This document shows, piece by piece, positions 1 through 10,839 of a DNA stretch of 64,000 nucleotides. The translations under genes were made by a program, and so were the position numbers. The notes under the pieces were generated by a model. It was not told the origin of the DNA and searched no databases. It saw nothing but the letters and a program-made list of their open reading frames with translations. The stretch's first letter is position 1. The number at the start of each line of letters is the position of its first letter. This DNA is from Brachynemurus nebulosus (Eukaryota > Arthropoda > Insecta > Neuroptera > Myrmeleontidae): the NCBI GenBank assembly GCA_035578155.1, contig JAPWDM010000005.1:23248877-23312876 (forward strand). The letters are read 5' to 3'.

Positions 1-33
<33 letters not shown>

Positions 34-367
34 TCGTGCGATAACTCTCGAACGAAACGTCTTACGTTTATGAAATTTGGTGAAAATATTGGAAGTCCCA
101 AACCGTTGGACGAGTTCGTTAATCAGACACGTCCGATGCCCGGAACATGATTTTTTTGGCAATTTTCGTGAAAAAAATTAGTTTTTTGCCAAAATTTCCC
201 CTTATTTAAAAATTTTTGTGAAATTTTTTTACACCATTGGGAAAATTTTTTACACCAAGACGAGAAATAATCACATAAAAAAGGTCTTTAAACTATTGTT
301 CTATGTCAACTAGTTTATAAGAAAAACGGAAATTCGCTATGTTATGCAGAATGCTGCGACAGGGGTA
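1..367 (+). mobile_element. HINE-like (TA)n repeat, copy A (left part outside the window)
   Basis: The window opens inside the (TA)n tract (1-25), followed by GT repeats. The conserved right-hand block then reads into the stretch ending with the inverted-repeat half GGAAATTCGCTA, the hairpin GCAG-aatg-CTGC, and the terminus GACAGGGGTAT. The same block occurs in copies B-G. The left block is outside the window. No coding capacity is visible. Assignment to a Helentron-associated class is inference from architecture; the family membership itself is direct sequence identity. Confidence 0.8.
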
Positions 368-1900
368 TTTTTAAAATTTCATTCTATTTTCTATTCTCCT
401 CAACAGTTTCTACCGGATATTTTGATTCATTAAAAAAAGTCTCAAAACATAATAAGACAATGTTACACAGTCATCTTCTGACAATTAATTTAACCCCTCA
501 AAAAAAATTAAAAACTACATGACGACACAAGCAACATTGGTTGGGTGGGAAACGGGAGCTACTTTACCTACATTACGTTGTAATTTAATGGCTAATTATA
601 TCTAATAAACGTACACTTTTATCGTACGACCGACGCCAAGCCAACGAATTTCCTACTTTATCGTATATACAACCACTTACCACAGTTCGAGTGTCTCGGT
701 AATGAATAGTTAAAAATACAAAATGTTGAAAAAATACGGGGAACGGTTAACGTAATTTGTTGAGGAACGTTAAGTATGGATAAAATGGCTACTGATTATA
801 AGAATTTTCTTTAGCATAACCCAATGCTATTATGGTACATTGCTATTCCGCTAACACTATAAGAAAAGCACTTAAGATTATACGTTACAATATTATTTTT
901 GTAATAACGTCTTATATATCAAAGCACCTATACCACAACCGAGCATGGTATCGTGTTGTACCGTCGGTACGGTAAGGTAATAAGTATAAACTTAAGTATA
1001 TACTTCACGCCTGTTCATAATCTAACTGCAGTAAAAATAATTATGGTTACCACTATTATTGTCGCTATTTTCAACCTGTACCGCCAACCTGAACTACAAT
1101 CGATTAAAAATTTTCTTAACTAAATATACTAGACATTTTTTTTCCATAGGGAAGTGAGTAGGCTTAAGATTACACAACCAAAATGAAAACTTTATTGAAC
1201 GAGTCACGAGGATGAACGTGCGAAACCAATAACGAAAATGTCCGAAACAAATAATAAATGATTTTCAAACCGAGTTCAATATTAGATGTTTCAGTTTAAT
1301 AATTTAGTTGAAGCGTCCATAAATATCTTTTTTTCTGTCATTTTTAACACTATAAGGCCCGAGTACTTTCACAGCAACCTTCCCCGGAAGCCAACAATAT
1401 TTTTAAAAAAAATTTTATGTAAACAAGTAGGTACATAAAATGTTTTCACAGAACACTAAATGATTCAGCATGTATGTGTTATGCAGGTCAAAAGATGAGT
1501 ACATAGTTATTATTATTTTGATAAGACACACATATACATACAAGCATACAACACACACATACATACATATGTGGATAAAAATATTATTACTGTAAATAAA
1601 AGATGAAGCCTAGATATTTTGATGATAAAACATTATGTATATTTATATGTACAAAAAATGAAAAGTGTCTGGTACGTGGTAATAAATTATTATTTTTACT
1701 AGAATAATGTAAAATCTTTCTTATAAATATGTTTAAGTGTTTTATTTATTCTAAATTTTGATCGCGGGTCGGCCCTCTGCGGATGTTTTGTTTGTTTTCG
1801 GATGCCGAAGCCATGGGACAGAAAGTGTTAAGAATAATTTATTTATGTACTGTCTATTTATGACAAAATAAATTGTGTTAGAAGGTTGATTTTGAAATAA
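368..1900. other. AT-rich non-coding stretch, nothing recognised
   Basis: No reading frame of 60 codons, no RNA gene and no repeat end was recognised. The segment at about 1750-1800 is slightly richer in GC but shows no motif I can name. Confidence 0.5.
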
Positions 1901-2470
1901 TACATGCACTACCGTTCAAAAGTTTGGAAACACTATGAAAATTCAGTAAAATCATCACTAAATATATATTAATCACATTTATTTGGTTTCAAATATGAAT
2001 TTTTTTGGGGCATGTTAATCATATTTAATTATACTAATATTGCTACAAAAAATAAATTTATGGCTTAAATATTACATTCTAACTCCATCAAAGTAACCAC
2101 CTTTTTTCTTGATGACTTGTTCACAAATTCTGGGCTGCCGTTTAGAAGTTAATCAAAATATTCTTTGTCCAATTTTTCCATTCATTTTTTAAGAATGTCC
2201 AGAGTTGTGCTACACTAGATCGATTTTTCACCAGCTACACAGTTACTTTAACAGAACAGTTATCTGAATTGTGTCATTAGCGAGACTGTAATAAAACACG
2301 TGCATTTATCAAAAATAATACGGGAGACTACCGACAAAAGATGTAAAAGCTTTTATAATATTGTTAGTTATTATTACTTTAATAACAAACTAATTTATTA
2401 AAATGTCTGGTAAAGAAATTTTATAATCTGCAAAAATATGACTGTTACCAAACTTTTGAACGGTAATGTA
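1901..2470 (-). mobile_element. decayed Tc1-type DNA transposon
   Basis: TA dinucleotides at 1901-1902 and 2469-2470 bracket inverted termini sharing the core ACCGTTCAAAAGTTTGG (left 1911-1927; right, inverted, about 2447-2463), with a 3-base offset at the tip. TA target and Tc1-style ends, together with a transposase C-terminal fragment inside, identify a Tc1/mariner element. At 570 bp it is far shorter than the usual 1.3-1.7 kb, so most of the body is deleted. Confidence 0.75.
2072..2200 (-). pseudogene. Tc1-type transposase, C-terminal fragment
   Basis: Minus-strand translation of 2152-2072 gives a C-terminal tail with the family pattern of basic residues, then Gln-Val-Ile-Lys, then Lys-Gly-Gly-Tyr, ending in a stop at 2072. 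Tc1-like transposases characteristically end this way, just before the right terminal repeat. Upstream, a second frame continues the similarity (a Leu-Lys-Asn-Glu-Trp stretch), so at least one frameshift has occurred. No catalytic Asp or Glu is present in the remnant. It is surely inactive. Calling it Tc1-type rather than another IS630-related family rests on this short tail. Confidence 0.6.
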
Positions 2471-2624
2471 TATTAAATTATTTTTCAATTATTTAAATCT
2501 AAAAATTTATTTTGATTTCCATAGATTTTTTAAATTTTAATAGTTTGGTAAGGACAGAAATTAACTGGTAGGTAATAATAATGAAAGTATAATAAAGTTA
2601 TTTTATCCTAAGAATTCTCCTAGT

Positions 2625-3129
2625 CAGTAGTGTAGCTGACGTGATTGGCGCCCCTGGCCAGAATTAAAAGTGGCGCCCCCTCCTTGATAAAAAGAGGGGG
2701 GGTGGTTTAGTAACTTAAAAAAATCGGCCCTCTACTTACAATCACTTCATACGTCTTCTCACCTCTTTTGCACAAACTACAGCCATCTGGGCTTTTGTGT
2801 ATGACTCATCGGACTTACGCAATTACGCGGAACGGAATTACGCGATAACGACGCTTCGTTCCTTTGTTTTCCAGACTTGTAGAAATGCTAGAAATCTTTT
2901 TACTTTCAACTTGTAGCCTAGTTTAAGACTAGCCAGTGTATCCATATATCTTAATTAATTTTATCTCAGTCTATGTTTTTGAGTAATTTTTTCAATGCTC
3001 TTATTGTTAGTATCAAAATCAAATGATATCTATACCTTGACGACTAAGCGAAAACGTCGCGGGTGGCGACCCCCTGCTCCAGCGCCCCTGGCGAGGGCCA
3101 TCCCTGCCACCTGCTTGCTACGCTACTTG
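2625..3129. mobile_element. hAT-type MITE with perfect 8-bp target duplication
   Basis: The octamer CTCCTAGT occurs at 2617-2624 and again at 3130-3137, directly flanking the element. The ends are imperfect inverted repeats: CAGTAGTGTAGC at left, and GCTACGCTACTTG at right, whose complement starts CAAGTAGCGTAGC. Both are followed inward by GC-rich GGCGCCCC/CGCCCCTGG segments. An 8-bp duplication with CAG-type termini is the hAT signature. The interior (505 bp in all) shows no transposase; a 73-codon frame at 2995 spans the right terminus and has no meaning. Confidence 0.85.
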
Positions 3130-3137
3130 CTCCTAGT

Positions 3138-3872
3138 GCAGTTGAACCTTTTTTATGCGGTGGATAAGGAACACATAAAAAAATCGCACGAAAAAAATTA
3201 TTCAAAAACTTCTTAGTTATCGTTTTCATTACACTCTCGACTGTTACAAATTTCATTATACTCCCACACAGAGTTACCCTCGCTCGTATAGAAGTTTTCA
3301 TATTAGAAACCTGATATTTTATCACTAAATATTTCAAAAGTGAATTCAAAGCGAAACAACTTTATAAATATTCGAAACTAATCAAGTTTCTGATCGGGTA
3401 TCGTATTTCTTACCCTATGGATATCAAGGACTTTCAAAATCGAAATAAAGTGAAATCTGTTTTCTAATGGAATAAAACAAAACATATTTATTTTAAATTG
3501 ATTTTTCTTTTATTCATAAAAAATAATAACTAATAATTGAAAGGAAACAAGAGTGCTATTAAAAAGTGTATAAAATATTGCAAATAATAATTCATAAATC
3601 TATAAACGATTGTATTTAAGGGGGTCGGGCAGCAGGTTAAAGGTATAACATTATGAATAACTGAAAATAATAGATAGTAAAAGATGTTTTATTAGGTATT
3701 TTCCGTTTTATAAAAATGAAAAATAAAACACATTTTTCCAGTGAATACCGAGTGTTTAGTGGTCACAAGTTTATTAACAATTTACCTCATATATGTAAAT
3801 GAAGCAAAAAAATGACTAGTTTGTAAACAAATATGGTGATTAAACAACGGGTTAAAAATTTTTCTGTAGTTA
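3138..3872. other. non-coding stretch
   Basis: AT-rich. A lone TTAAGGGGG run at about 3617 resembles the tips of the TTAA-flanked elements elsewhere in the window, but no partner end was found. Confidence 0.4.
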
Positions 3873-4895
3873 CCGTTGTTATATGAGGCGTTGAAGAACA
3901 AGAACGGCCTAACTAACAAATTTTATAAAATTGAGATATTGGGCCTAAGTATATATGAGGGTCTAATTATTGAAATATTAAAAACTGTCTAGATGTGTTT
4001 TTAATATGAATCTAGAGATGGCAGCATGTAAACTTATTCTTGCATCATACACGTTTTATTTAATTTGAGTGCAAAATCGGCCTAAATGACATAGGCGGGC
4101 TAGGTCATTTTTTCACATTAACAATATTGTAATTTTCTTAAACTGCAGTAGTAGTGAGAGACTCTCGATAATTGAAACTATCTGTAATTATCGATAGTCA
4201 GTCGTAAAACTATCGATAGTTGTCAATATTTTCCTATAGTCAAGTTTTTGTTGCCCAAGTCATATTTCATAGGACTTAACAAGATACTTAACAAGAAATT
4301 ATAATTTTTTCTGCAAACATTTTAAGGGATTTTCGAACTTTAATTTTAAATTATGAATAAAATTATACACTTTTTTGGTTCCGAAATCAAAATCTTAAAA
4401 CACTTATAAGTTTGCCATATTCAAGCATTAGATGTTTAAATTTTCACAAATACAAATGATATTGTAGACGAAAGTAACAAAACTGATGATGACTGAATCT
4501 ATAAACTTAATTTTTTTTTATTATTCAAACGTTTTTTTTTATTCTGTTTGTATAATTTTAAAATTGTATTCCTTATGTTGGATAAAAATATACATTTTTT
4601 TCCAACGGCATATTTTTTTCCCCAATTTAAAGTAGAAAATCTTGACCCTAACATGACCTAACTAACACATTTTTACTAATTTCTTATCAACCACGAGTGT
4701 AAAAAATTAGAAAAAAGATACTAGACATTCGAATTTTACCCATACATGCATTTGACATTGTATTCAAAATATAATACATAAGTAAACGTCCATTTAAGAC
4801 TTTGGTGGAAAAACAAAAATATTTTTTGCATAACTTTAACTGTCGTTATCTCGATATGAGTAATTTGCCGTTCTTGCTCTCGAGGCCTCATATTT
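3873..4895. repeat. ~1 kb stretch bounded by an imperfect inverted repeat
   Basis: ATATGAGGC followed by AAGAACGGC at 3881-3915 reappears inverted at about 4867-4893 (roughly 26 of 35 positions by eye). This may be a decayed terminal-inverted-repeat element. No target duplication is evident and no protein fragment was seen inside. Confidence 0.45.
4189..4218. promoter_or_regulatory. two TATCGATA octamers, 14 bases apart
   Basis: The palindrome TATCGATA occurs at 4189-4196 and 4211-4218. In Drosophila this octamer is the DREF binding site of growth-gene promoters. Here there is no adjacent gene, so a regulatory role is only a possibility; chance or TE-borne origin is equally likely. Confidence 0.2.
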
Positions 4896-5162
4896 ATGGT
4901 TGCAAATACATATTGTTAAAATGCTAATTAATAAATAATTTCAAATTCTAACACAAATCACATACAGATTAAGAAATATCCATTCCCACTGACAGTTTGT
5001 CCGTCATATATAAAAATAAATACTTCTTTGTTTCTCCCATATAAGTTCTTTAGTCAGTTGTGCGCACGCCTGCAAAAGTCTCTGCATTAGTATAGTTATC
5101 ATACAGTAGATAGTGCGCGAGTCGTTTCAACAAATGTATGTGTATTTCACATAGCTTATTGC

Positions 5163-5363
5163 CGGCCTTTGATGCGACTTACATTTGCAATGACCATCAA
5201 CAAAGCACAGGGAAATCTCTACAAGTGTGTTGATTAAATTTTGAAATTCCATGTTTCTTACATGGACAATTGTACGTGGCTGGTTTATGGCTCGGAAAAT
5301 CTGATTTATTCGTGTAGGCACAAGACCGAAAAACAAAAAATATTCTCTATGTATACAAAAGCA
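5163..5363 (+). pseudogene. Pif1-like (Helitron-type) helicase, C-terminal fragment
   Basis: The plus strand from about 5172 encodes RLTFAMTINKAQG, the conserved helicase motif of Pif1-family superfamily 1B enzymes. After a one-base frameshift near 5211 the next frame gives a Cys-Phe-x-His-Gly-Gln-Leu-Tyr-Val-Ala segment, then Gly-Lys-x-Asp-x-Leu-Phe-Val, an in-frame stop, and a Lys-Asn-Ile-x-Tyr tail. This order matches the last ~65 residues of Pif1-like helicases, including the helicase half of Helitron Rep-Hel proteins. Nothing upstream matches the rest of the enzyme. In the genome such fragments usually come from Helitrons or from expanded Pif1-like genes; I favour the Helitron source because the window is dominated by mobile elements. 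The opposite-strand 80-codon frame is an antisense shadow. Confidence 0.75.
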
Positions 5364-7419
5364 CTCCAATATGGCGATTTTGTTTAAAAAAAGAATTACA
5401 TGTATGTACTCATTTTACTGTTCTAATCTCAATGACCAACATGTTTCAAATGATTTAATAATCTTTAATTTTCGGTAACTTATAGTAATTATTTCATTAA
5501 CGGAAAATATAAGTATATGTATGTATATTTTCAACGCGGCATTATTAATAGCCGTAGAAAATTTATAATCGTAACACAAGTTACCGGGGAAATTTTATCA
5601 TAATTAATATTAAATTTGTATGTAGATATTATTTATAATACTTAATACGCAAAATATATAAGGTATGCAATAAAACTGCCGCATGTGCGAATGATTTTTC
5701 GTTTTCCCGTCGCCGATGGTCGGATAATATACAGGAAGTACAGTGTAAAAACTGGAACGGTAATTAAACGTTAGAACGGAAAGAAGTTGGACCCAGAAGC
5801 TGGAAAATTTTTTATTTTTTTATATGGCCAGACTGCTCCTAAAGTGCTCTATTGAGATTACTAACTACTTTATTAGAAACTAAATTATTTAATTAAATGT
5901 ATTTTGGTATTTTAGTCATCAAAATCTCGCAACGTAATGTTTATTTTCTTACAATTTCTTTATACCAATAAATCCAACTCCATTGTGGATGAAGAATTTA
6001 TTTCACCTCTATATTCCGTCATTATTTAATATATTATAGGTCCGAAGACATTCGTCAATCTTCGGACCTATTATAGTTTCGTTCAAATTCTTGCTATTCT
6101 TGAAACATCAGTAGCGCATACAGCAAAAATCCACTTGTCGCACACTCCAAGAAGTGCGACATCGACATTAAGTGAGGGGAGAGTCCATACCTCGTTTACT
6201 CACGTACACTGCTTCTTAAGTATGTGTGTGTGTCCACACAACGTATTCGCCTTAGTCATAGACGGTCATGTATCGTCATATCTTATGCTTATCTTAAAGT
6301 ATTATTAATTTACCTACGCATGTTATATTACAGGTTTTGCATCGATTCTTGCAATTGTTATACATTGTTGATTTTAATGCAATTTATTATTTTTCGTTAT
6401 TATTAAAAAACATAATATTTGTTATTATTTTTTATTTAAATTGAGTTTAATTATATTTATTTAATAGAGTTCAACGTATTATTATTATCATTATCATTAT
6501 TTTAATAAAAAAATGTTTAAAAGATTTATTTTACAATTTTTGTTGAATTAGAAAATATAGTTTCTATCTTTTGATTTGATATTTTGTAGTTGCAAAATTT
6601 GTTGCCATAATATTTTCTTTAAAAAAATATAACAAAAAACACAATTTAAAAAGTGAAAATAGTGACAATTTTTACATTATTTTTTCAAATTTTTTAATGC
6701 AGACATGGCTGACTGCTTCAATTTTAATTTTAAAGTTGGGGGTATCCTAGAAAAAGAAATATATAATGGCATTTTACATGCTATTTGTAATATTTGTCTC
6801 TTTTTTTACGTATTATCTTTCCTACGTAATATAGATTACTGGTCCTTTCATTTGTAATGTCTATGGTCAAACATATTCATCTATTTCTTTAATAAAACGT
6901 AAAAATGTACTTAAATACTGCTTTATATACTTTATCCCGAAAATTGAGAAATAGTAATCACTGAGGACCTATATTTAATGCGTGTCAGACACGCACTTGA
7001 CGACTTTTTTTTAGTTTTCTCAAATAATAGAAGAGTTTGGCTTCCCAAAAGATGTTTCGAACACACTGTATAATTACGTTTTGAATTGAAAATAATTTTC
7101 ATAAACTCGCACCTCTCGACGTATTTCCATTGAGTTCCGTACGACGGCACCACCCCATTAATATATTAAGTTTTTCAATAATATGAATTATATATAAATT
7201 ATTTATGTTTTCCTTTTGCCTAGGATATAAAATAACAGGTACCAACATTAATAGGATATATTTTATACATGTACCTACATACTCCATTGCTCCGTAGTTA
7301 AAGAGAACTACATATTTTGTTAGCTTACTGACTTGGCATACGAATGCTGTTTATAATTTTATGTATTTCATATATAGCTAGGATATTCGTTGACAAGAAT
7401 ACTTTTACCATTGAATATC
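5364..7419. other. AT-rich non-coding stretch with two small palindromes
   Basis: A hairpin-forming inverted repeat lies at 6036-6071 (13-bp arms ATAGGTCCGAAGA, 10-base loop). A short palindrome, GCGTGTCAGACACGC, lies at about 6981-6995 beside TTTAA. Its surroundings resemble part of 63355-63457 in inverted orientation. The small frames here have no recognisable product. Confidence 0.5.
6036..6071. repeat. perfect 13-bp inverted repeat (hairpin)
   Basis: ATAGGTCCGAAGA is followed after 10 bases by its complement. It could be a tiny foldback MITE footprint or a transcript hairpin; no poly-T tail or gene context supports a terminator. Confidence 0.6.
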
Positions 7420-7549
7420 GTATTCGCTGCAATCGTTCCGCAAAAAAAAAATGAACATTATGAATGTACTGGAATGCCTTTCGGTCTTGAAAATGCTCCG
7501 TCAAATTCCTTGTGCATATCAGTACTAGATCTATTAAAAGTGATAGGTT
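7420..7549 (+). pseudogene. retroelement reverse transcriptase fragment (Ty3/gypsy-like)
   Basis: An uninterrupted 43-codon stretch includes the residues EHYECTGMPFGLENAPS, which correspond to the conserved palm-domain segment His-Tyr-Glu ... Met-Pro-Phe-Gly-Leu-x-Asn-Ala-Pro of Ty3/gypsy-type reverse transcriptases. It continues with a Leu-Asp-Leu-Leu segment as in that family. The catalytic Tyr-x-Asp-Asp box that should follow ~25 residues later is not seen, and no LTR, protease or integrase was recognised nearby. It is an old, isolated fragment. Confidence 0.7.
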
Positions 7550-8004
7550 GATTTTGTTGGAGACTTATGATGTAAAGGTAGAATCAAAACACAAAACTTG
7601 AGTCAAAATGCATAATAGAAAATGCAAGTCAAGATGGCACAATTGGAAAATTATAATTTATCTTTTAGTACTGAATGCAACTGGGAGATGGTATGAGCTT
7701 ACAGCAGAAATGTATTTCTTTAGCTAATTTCTTTTATCAATAAAAGTTCATATTTACCATAAACATAGTTTTGCCAAAGAGTATCGGATTAAGTGAGTTT
7801 AATTAGGTAATGTTTTTATATTTCCCATAGGCAATGCAAGACTTGAGGCTCTTTTTTTATCACCCCCTAATTTTTTTATACAGATTTCCAAGTTTTTATC
7901 CAATTTTATCTATCTTATTATGTTTGATATCGTTTCTTGACTGATGATGAGGTAATTCAAATTATTTCAAATACATTTATTATTTGTGATCATTGATCAG
8001 TGAT
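7550..8004. other. non-coding stretch
   Basis: Between the reverse transcriptase fragment and the Tc1 element no further retroelement motif was found. Confidence 0.4.
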
Positions 8005-8842
8005 TACAGCCTTGACCAAAAGTATTAAGCACCCCCATAAAATACGTGTAACTTATATATTAAAAACTCTTAAAAATTTAATAAAATTTAATTCACTTCA
8101 AAATTAGATTCATCAAATTATACCACATTGGACCAATATTCTTCAGAAGAATGTTGGCGTCTTAGAGCCCATTCTAAACGCAAGGTTTCTTCCTGGCTTT
8201 GCGGCTTTTTAAGCCTGCCTCTGTGAGTCTTCCTCTTACAGTTCGGGAACTAATTGGTTTCCCAGTGTCCTCCGATAAAGCTGCAGTGAGCTCAGAAGAA
8301 GTTTTTTTGCGGTCCTTAAGTGAGTCACGGATAAGTTTTCTAACGTGGCGGTCAGTAGTAATGCGTTTTCTGCCTGTTCTCATTTTGTTTGTGTGAGAGC
8401 CAGTCTCCGTGAACCTTTCAACGGTAGATTGCACTGCACATCGTCAAACTTTTACTAATTTAACAATCTTTACTTGAGTCTTCCCTTCTATATATAACAT
8501 CTGGATTTTTATCCGTGTTTCTGTGTTAAGTTCGCATTGTTTCGGCATTTCGTATTACAAACTGTCTCTACTACACAAATAAACAACACTCAGCAGCTTC
8601 TTGTTATTTCGAAAGTTAATAAAAGGATAACAAATAAATTACATTATTTTTCAAAAAACTTCATATTTCCCGTTTTGTGGACCAGGTGTTTTATAGCACC
8701 TTAAATTCTTTTATCTATTGTTTAAAATTAACTTTTAGTATTGCCTTTCATTCTGCTGTTAAGCAGATAAGTCATTTTTAAATTAATTAATGATTTACAC
8801 GTGTTTTATGGGGGGTGCTTAATACTTTTGGCCAAGGCTGTA
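8005..8842 (-). mobile_element. internally deleted Tc1-type transposon with both ends
   Basis: TA at 8005-8006 and 8841-8842 flank ~46-bp terminal inverted repeats (8007-8051 and 8795-8840) starting CAGCCTTG. The two differ by about three positions, including one length difference in a C run. TA duplication plus such ends is typical of Tc1. The element is 838 bp with the TAs; autonomous Tc1 elements are about 1.3-1.7 kb. The transposase reads on the minus strand and is cut off shortly after the first catalytic Asp, so the missing part was deleted between there and the left end. Confidence 0.9.
8088..8548 (-). pseudogene. Tc1-type transposase, N-terminal half, broken
   Basis: The start codon lies at 8548-8546. 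The first ~34 residues form the first helix-turn-helix of the paired-like DNA-binding domain, then an in-frame TGA interrupts. The frame resumes as an 86-codon open stretch (8434-8174) with the Gly-Arg-Lys-Arg linker and the second helix-turn-helix, which includes residues SSRTVRGRLTEAGLKSRKAR. A frameshift near 8180 leads into RLEWALRRQHSSEEYWSNVV, a further stop, and then Phe-Asp-Glu-Ser-Asn-Phe, which carries the first Asp of the DDE triad. The second Asp and the third acidic residue are absent. The element cannot be autonomous, but its ends could in principle be recognised by a related transposase. A plus-strand frame here is an antisense shadow. Confidence 0.88.
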
Positions 8843-9009
8843 CATGAATTACACCAAATGAAAATAAAACCTATATATTTAATTCTGACGACTTCATAGT
8901 ATTTCATCAGAAAAATTGTACCGGTTATAAATAACGATCAACATTATCAGTTCACAAATTGTCAGAAAATGGATATACTGTAAAATATTAAAAGTCTTAT
9001 AAATCATAC

Positions 9010-9652
9010 GAATACTTAATTTTTAGTATTTTACCTTTTATTTTTTATATTTTTTTACGGATTGCGGATTTTTTTCTTGATTTTTTTCATTTGAGTTTTG
9101 AGTTTTGACACTTTAGAGTGTTGGAATCGCAAAATAGTAAAAAGCATTAACCAGCCGTTTTCAAACAAAATGCTTCCAAAATTTTAAAAATTTTTTTGAT
9201 GCCGTTTATACAAAGTTAATGTTATAGTCAAATAGATTCGAAACAGCCGTGATCGTATCGTCCTCGCCCAGTGTCCATAAGGTCATGGGTTCAATGCTAG
9301 GTCCATCCTGTCATTTTTTAAATTTTTTTTTAAATTTAATTTAAACTATTATTGAAATTAAAAATATAACATATAAAGATTAATTGTCTTTGTAAAAGAC
9401 ATCAAAAAGATTTTAAAAATTTTAGAAACATTATTTTTTTGGAAACGGCTGCTTAGTGCATTTTAGTATTTTAACATATCAACACCCTAAAGGTATACTA
9501 TTAATATACGAACTCTCATCCCGAAGTCAATTTCCCAACCCGTGGCCTTCCTTTGTCAGAATACTTAATTTTTAGTATTTTACCTCTTATTTTTATGTTT
9601 TTTTACGGATTGCGGACTTTTTTCTTGATTTTTTTCATTTGAGTTTTGACAC
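9010..9652. repeat. MITE remnant enclosed by ~95-bp direct repeats
   Basis: Copies of the same ~95-bp sequence, containing TTTTTTACGGATTGCGGA and ending in GAGTTTTGACAC, lie at 9010-9111 and 9559-9652. Between them is the left-truncated MITE copy described next. The direct repeats are far longer than any DNA-transposon target duplication, so a segmental duplication or unequal exchange is more likely. Confidence 0.7.
9112..9555. mobile_element. left-truncated copy of the 510-bp MITE at 15445
   Basis: From TTTAGAGTGTTGG onward this matches 15510-15955 closely. The shared part includes a ~50-base stretch with GGGTTCAATGCTAGGTCC and the right terminal segment with CACCCTAAAGGTATAC. The outer ~60 bases of the left inverted repeat are missing. 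There is no coding capacity. Confidence 0.75.
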
Positions 9653-10839
9653 TGATCTTGCTAGATTAGTAGGACCGAGACAAGACTACAAGACTAAAAC
9701 TAATTTGGCCCATCACTACCTTCCAGACGCGATTGAGGCATGATTATCTCTGTCAAGGCGTGCAAAGTTAAGTGATATTCCAAAAGTTAGATACATTATA
9801 TCGTTTTAATATTTATTGATTTTCAATTTAAGGAATGAAAATCCCCTTTGGGTTAATGTTTCTTCATTGCTACACTCTCCAGTCTCGTTATCCAATCCTC
9901 CTCTCTCCTCTTGCCCTCTCCTCTTCCCGCCTCACACAGTGCTGTACTCCTCACCTCGTGTTCGTTCGCATTCATTCCTTCATCATTTAATTTTGCTATT
10001 TTACATAAATTGCAATTATGTTTATTGATATTCGGTCTAGTTATGTGCTGTATTACTGTTGTGTGGGTGGAACCAACTACACTGTTGCCGATATATATGT
10101 ATCTATTGCGTGGTATGCTAGCCGGTACATTGGGGATTAAAATTATTGGACATAATATTATTGAATTGAAATGAATTGAATATTACTAGCATCCAGAGTA
10201 ACAAACCTCTACCTAACAACATAGTTTGTTATAGTAAAATATGTTAGCCGTAGCATCATCGCGTAGCCCGTAGAGTTAGGAGTTTGCTCCATTGCTCCAT
10301 GTATTGAGAGAGACACAAATGATGCTTGTGCTCAATGAACGTGTTTGATGAATACTTTCTGTTCACTGTTTGGCGAATGATTTGAAGAGACAGAGACAGT
10401 TTTTGACAGTGATCGACAAAGCCGTAGGGTGAAAATTTGAATAGTTATTCCCTAGCTTAAAGATAGTTCTCGTACAAATTTAATTTTACAGATATTGATA
10501 TTGGTGGAACGATTCTTCAAGGGGAGGGTATATGGAAGATCATCAAAAAATCCTTATTTGATTATTGGCTGCAAGATAAGAGCTAAATAAAGGTAATTTA
10601 AACAGAAGATAAATTTATCAAAAAATTTAAAGGAAGTCGAAAATCTTGACGATTTTCCTCTAAAAAGTGTCTAACAATGATTTTGAAAAGAGCATTTTGA
10701 AGCTTGAAGTGCTTACTTTGAAAATTTTTTTTTTTCAAAGTACAATCACCGAGAAGAAAAATTGAAATTTTCTTCTTACTTTAAAGTTGTGCGCAAAGTA
10801 CAGGCAATTTTGAACTTCGTGTATACTGTACCTATTGTT
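9653..10839. other. non-coding stretch with a pyrimidine-rich patch
   Basis: About 9867-9975 is strongly CT-rich on the plus strand (TCCTCTCTCCTCTTGCCC type). Two overlapping frames of 70 and 87 codons at 9816 and 9911 arise from this bias; I recognise no product in them. Confidence 0.4.

Noticed and set aside
2995..3349. Overlapping 73- and 101-codon frames at the hAT MITE boundary
   Set aside because: Both cross the right terminus of the MITE and its target duplication, so they cannot be an ancestral coding unit.
4189..4218. Promoter based on TATCGATA octamers
   Set aside because: No gene or initiator context nearby; kept only as a low-confidence motif entry.
5127..5369. 80-codon minus-strand frame
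   Set aside because: Antisense shadow of the helicase fragment, which reads on the plus strand with recognisable motifs.
8199..8396. 65-codon plus-strand frame
   Set aside because: Antisense shadow of the Tc1 transposase remnant.
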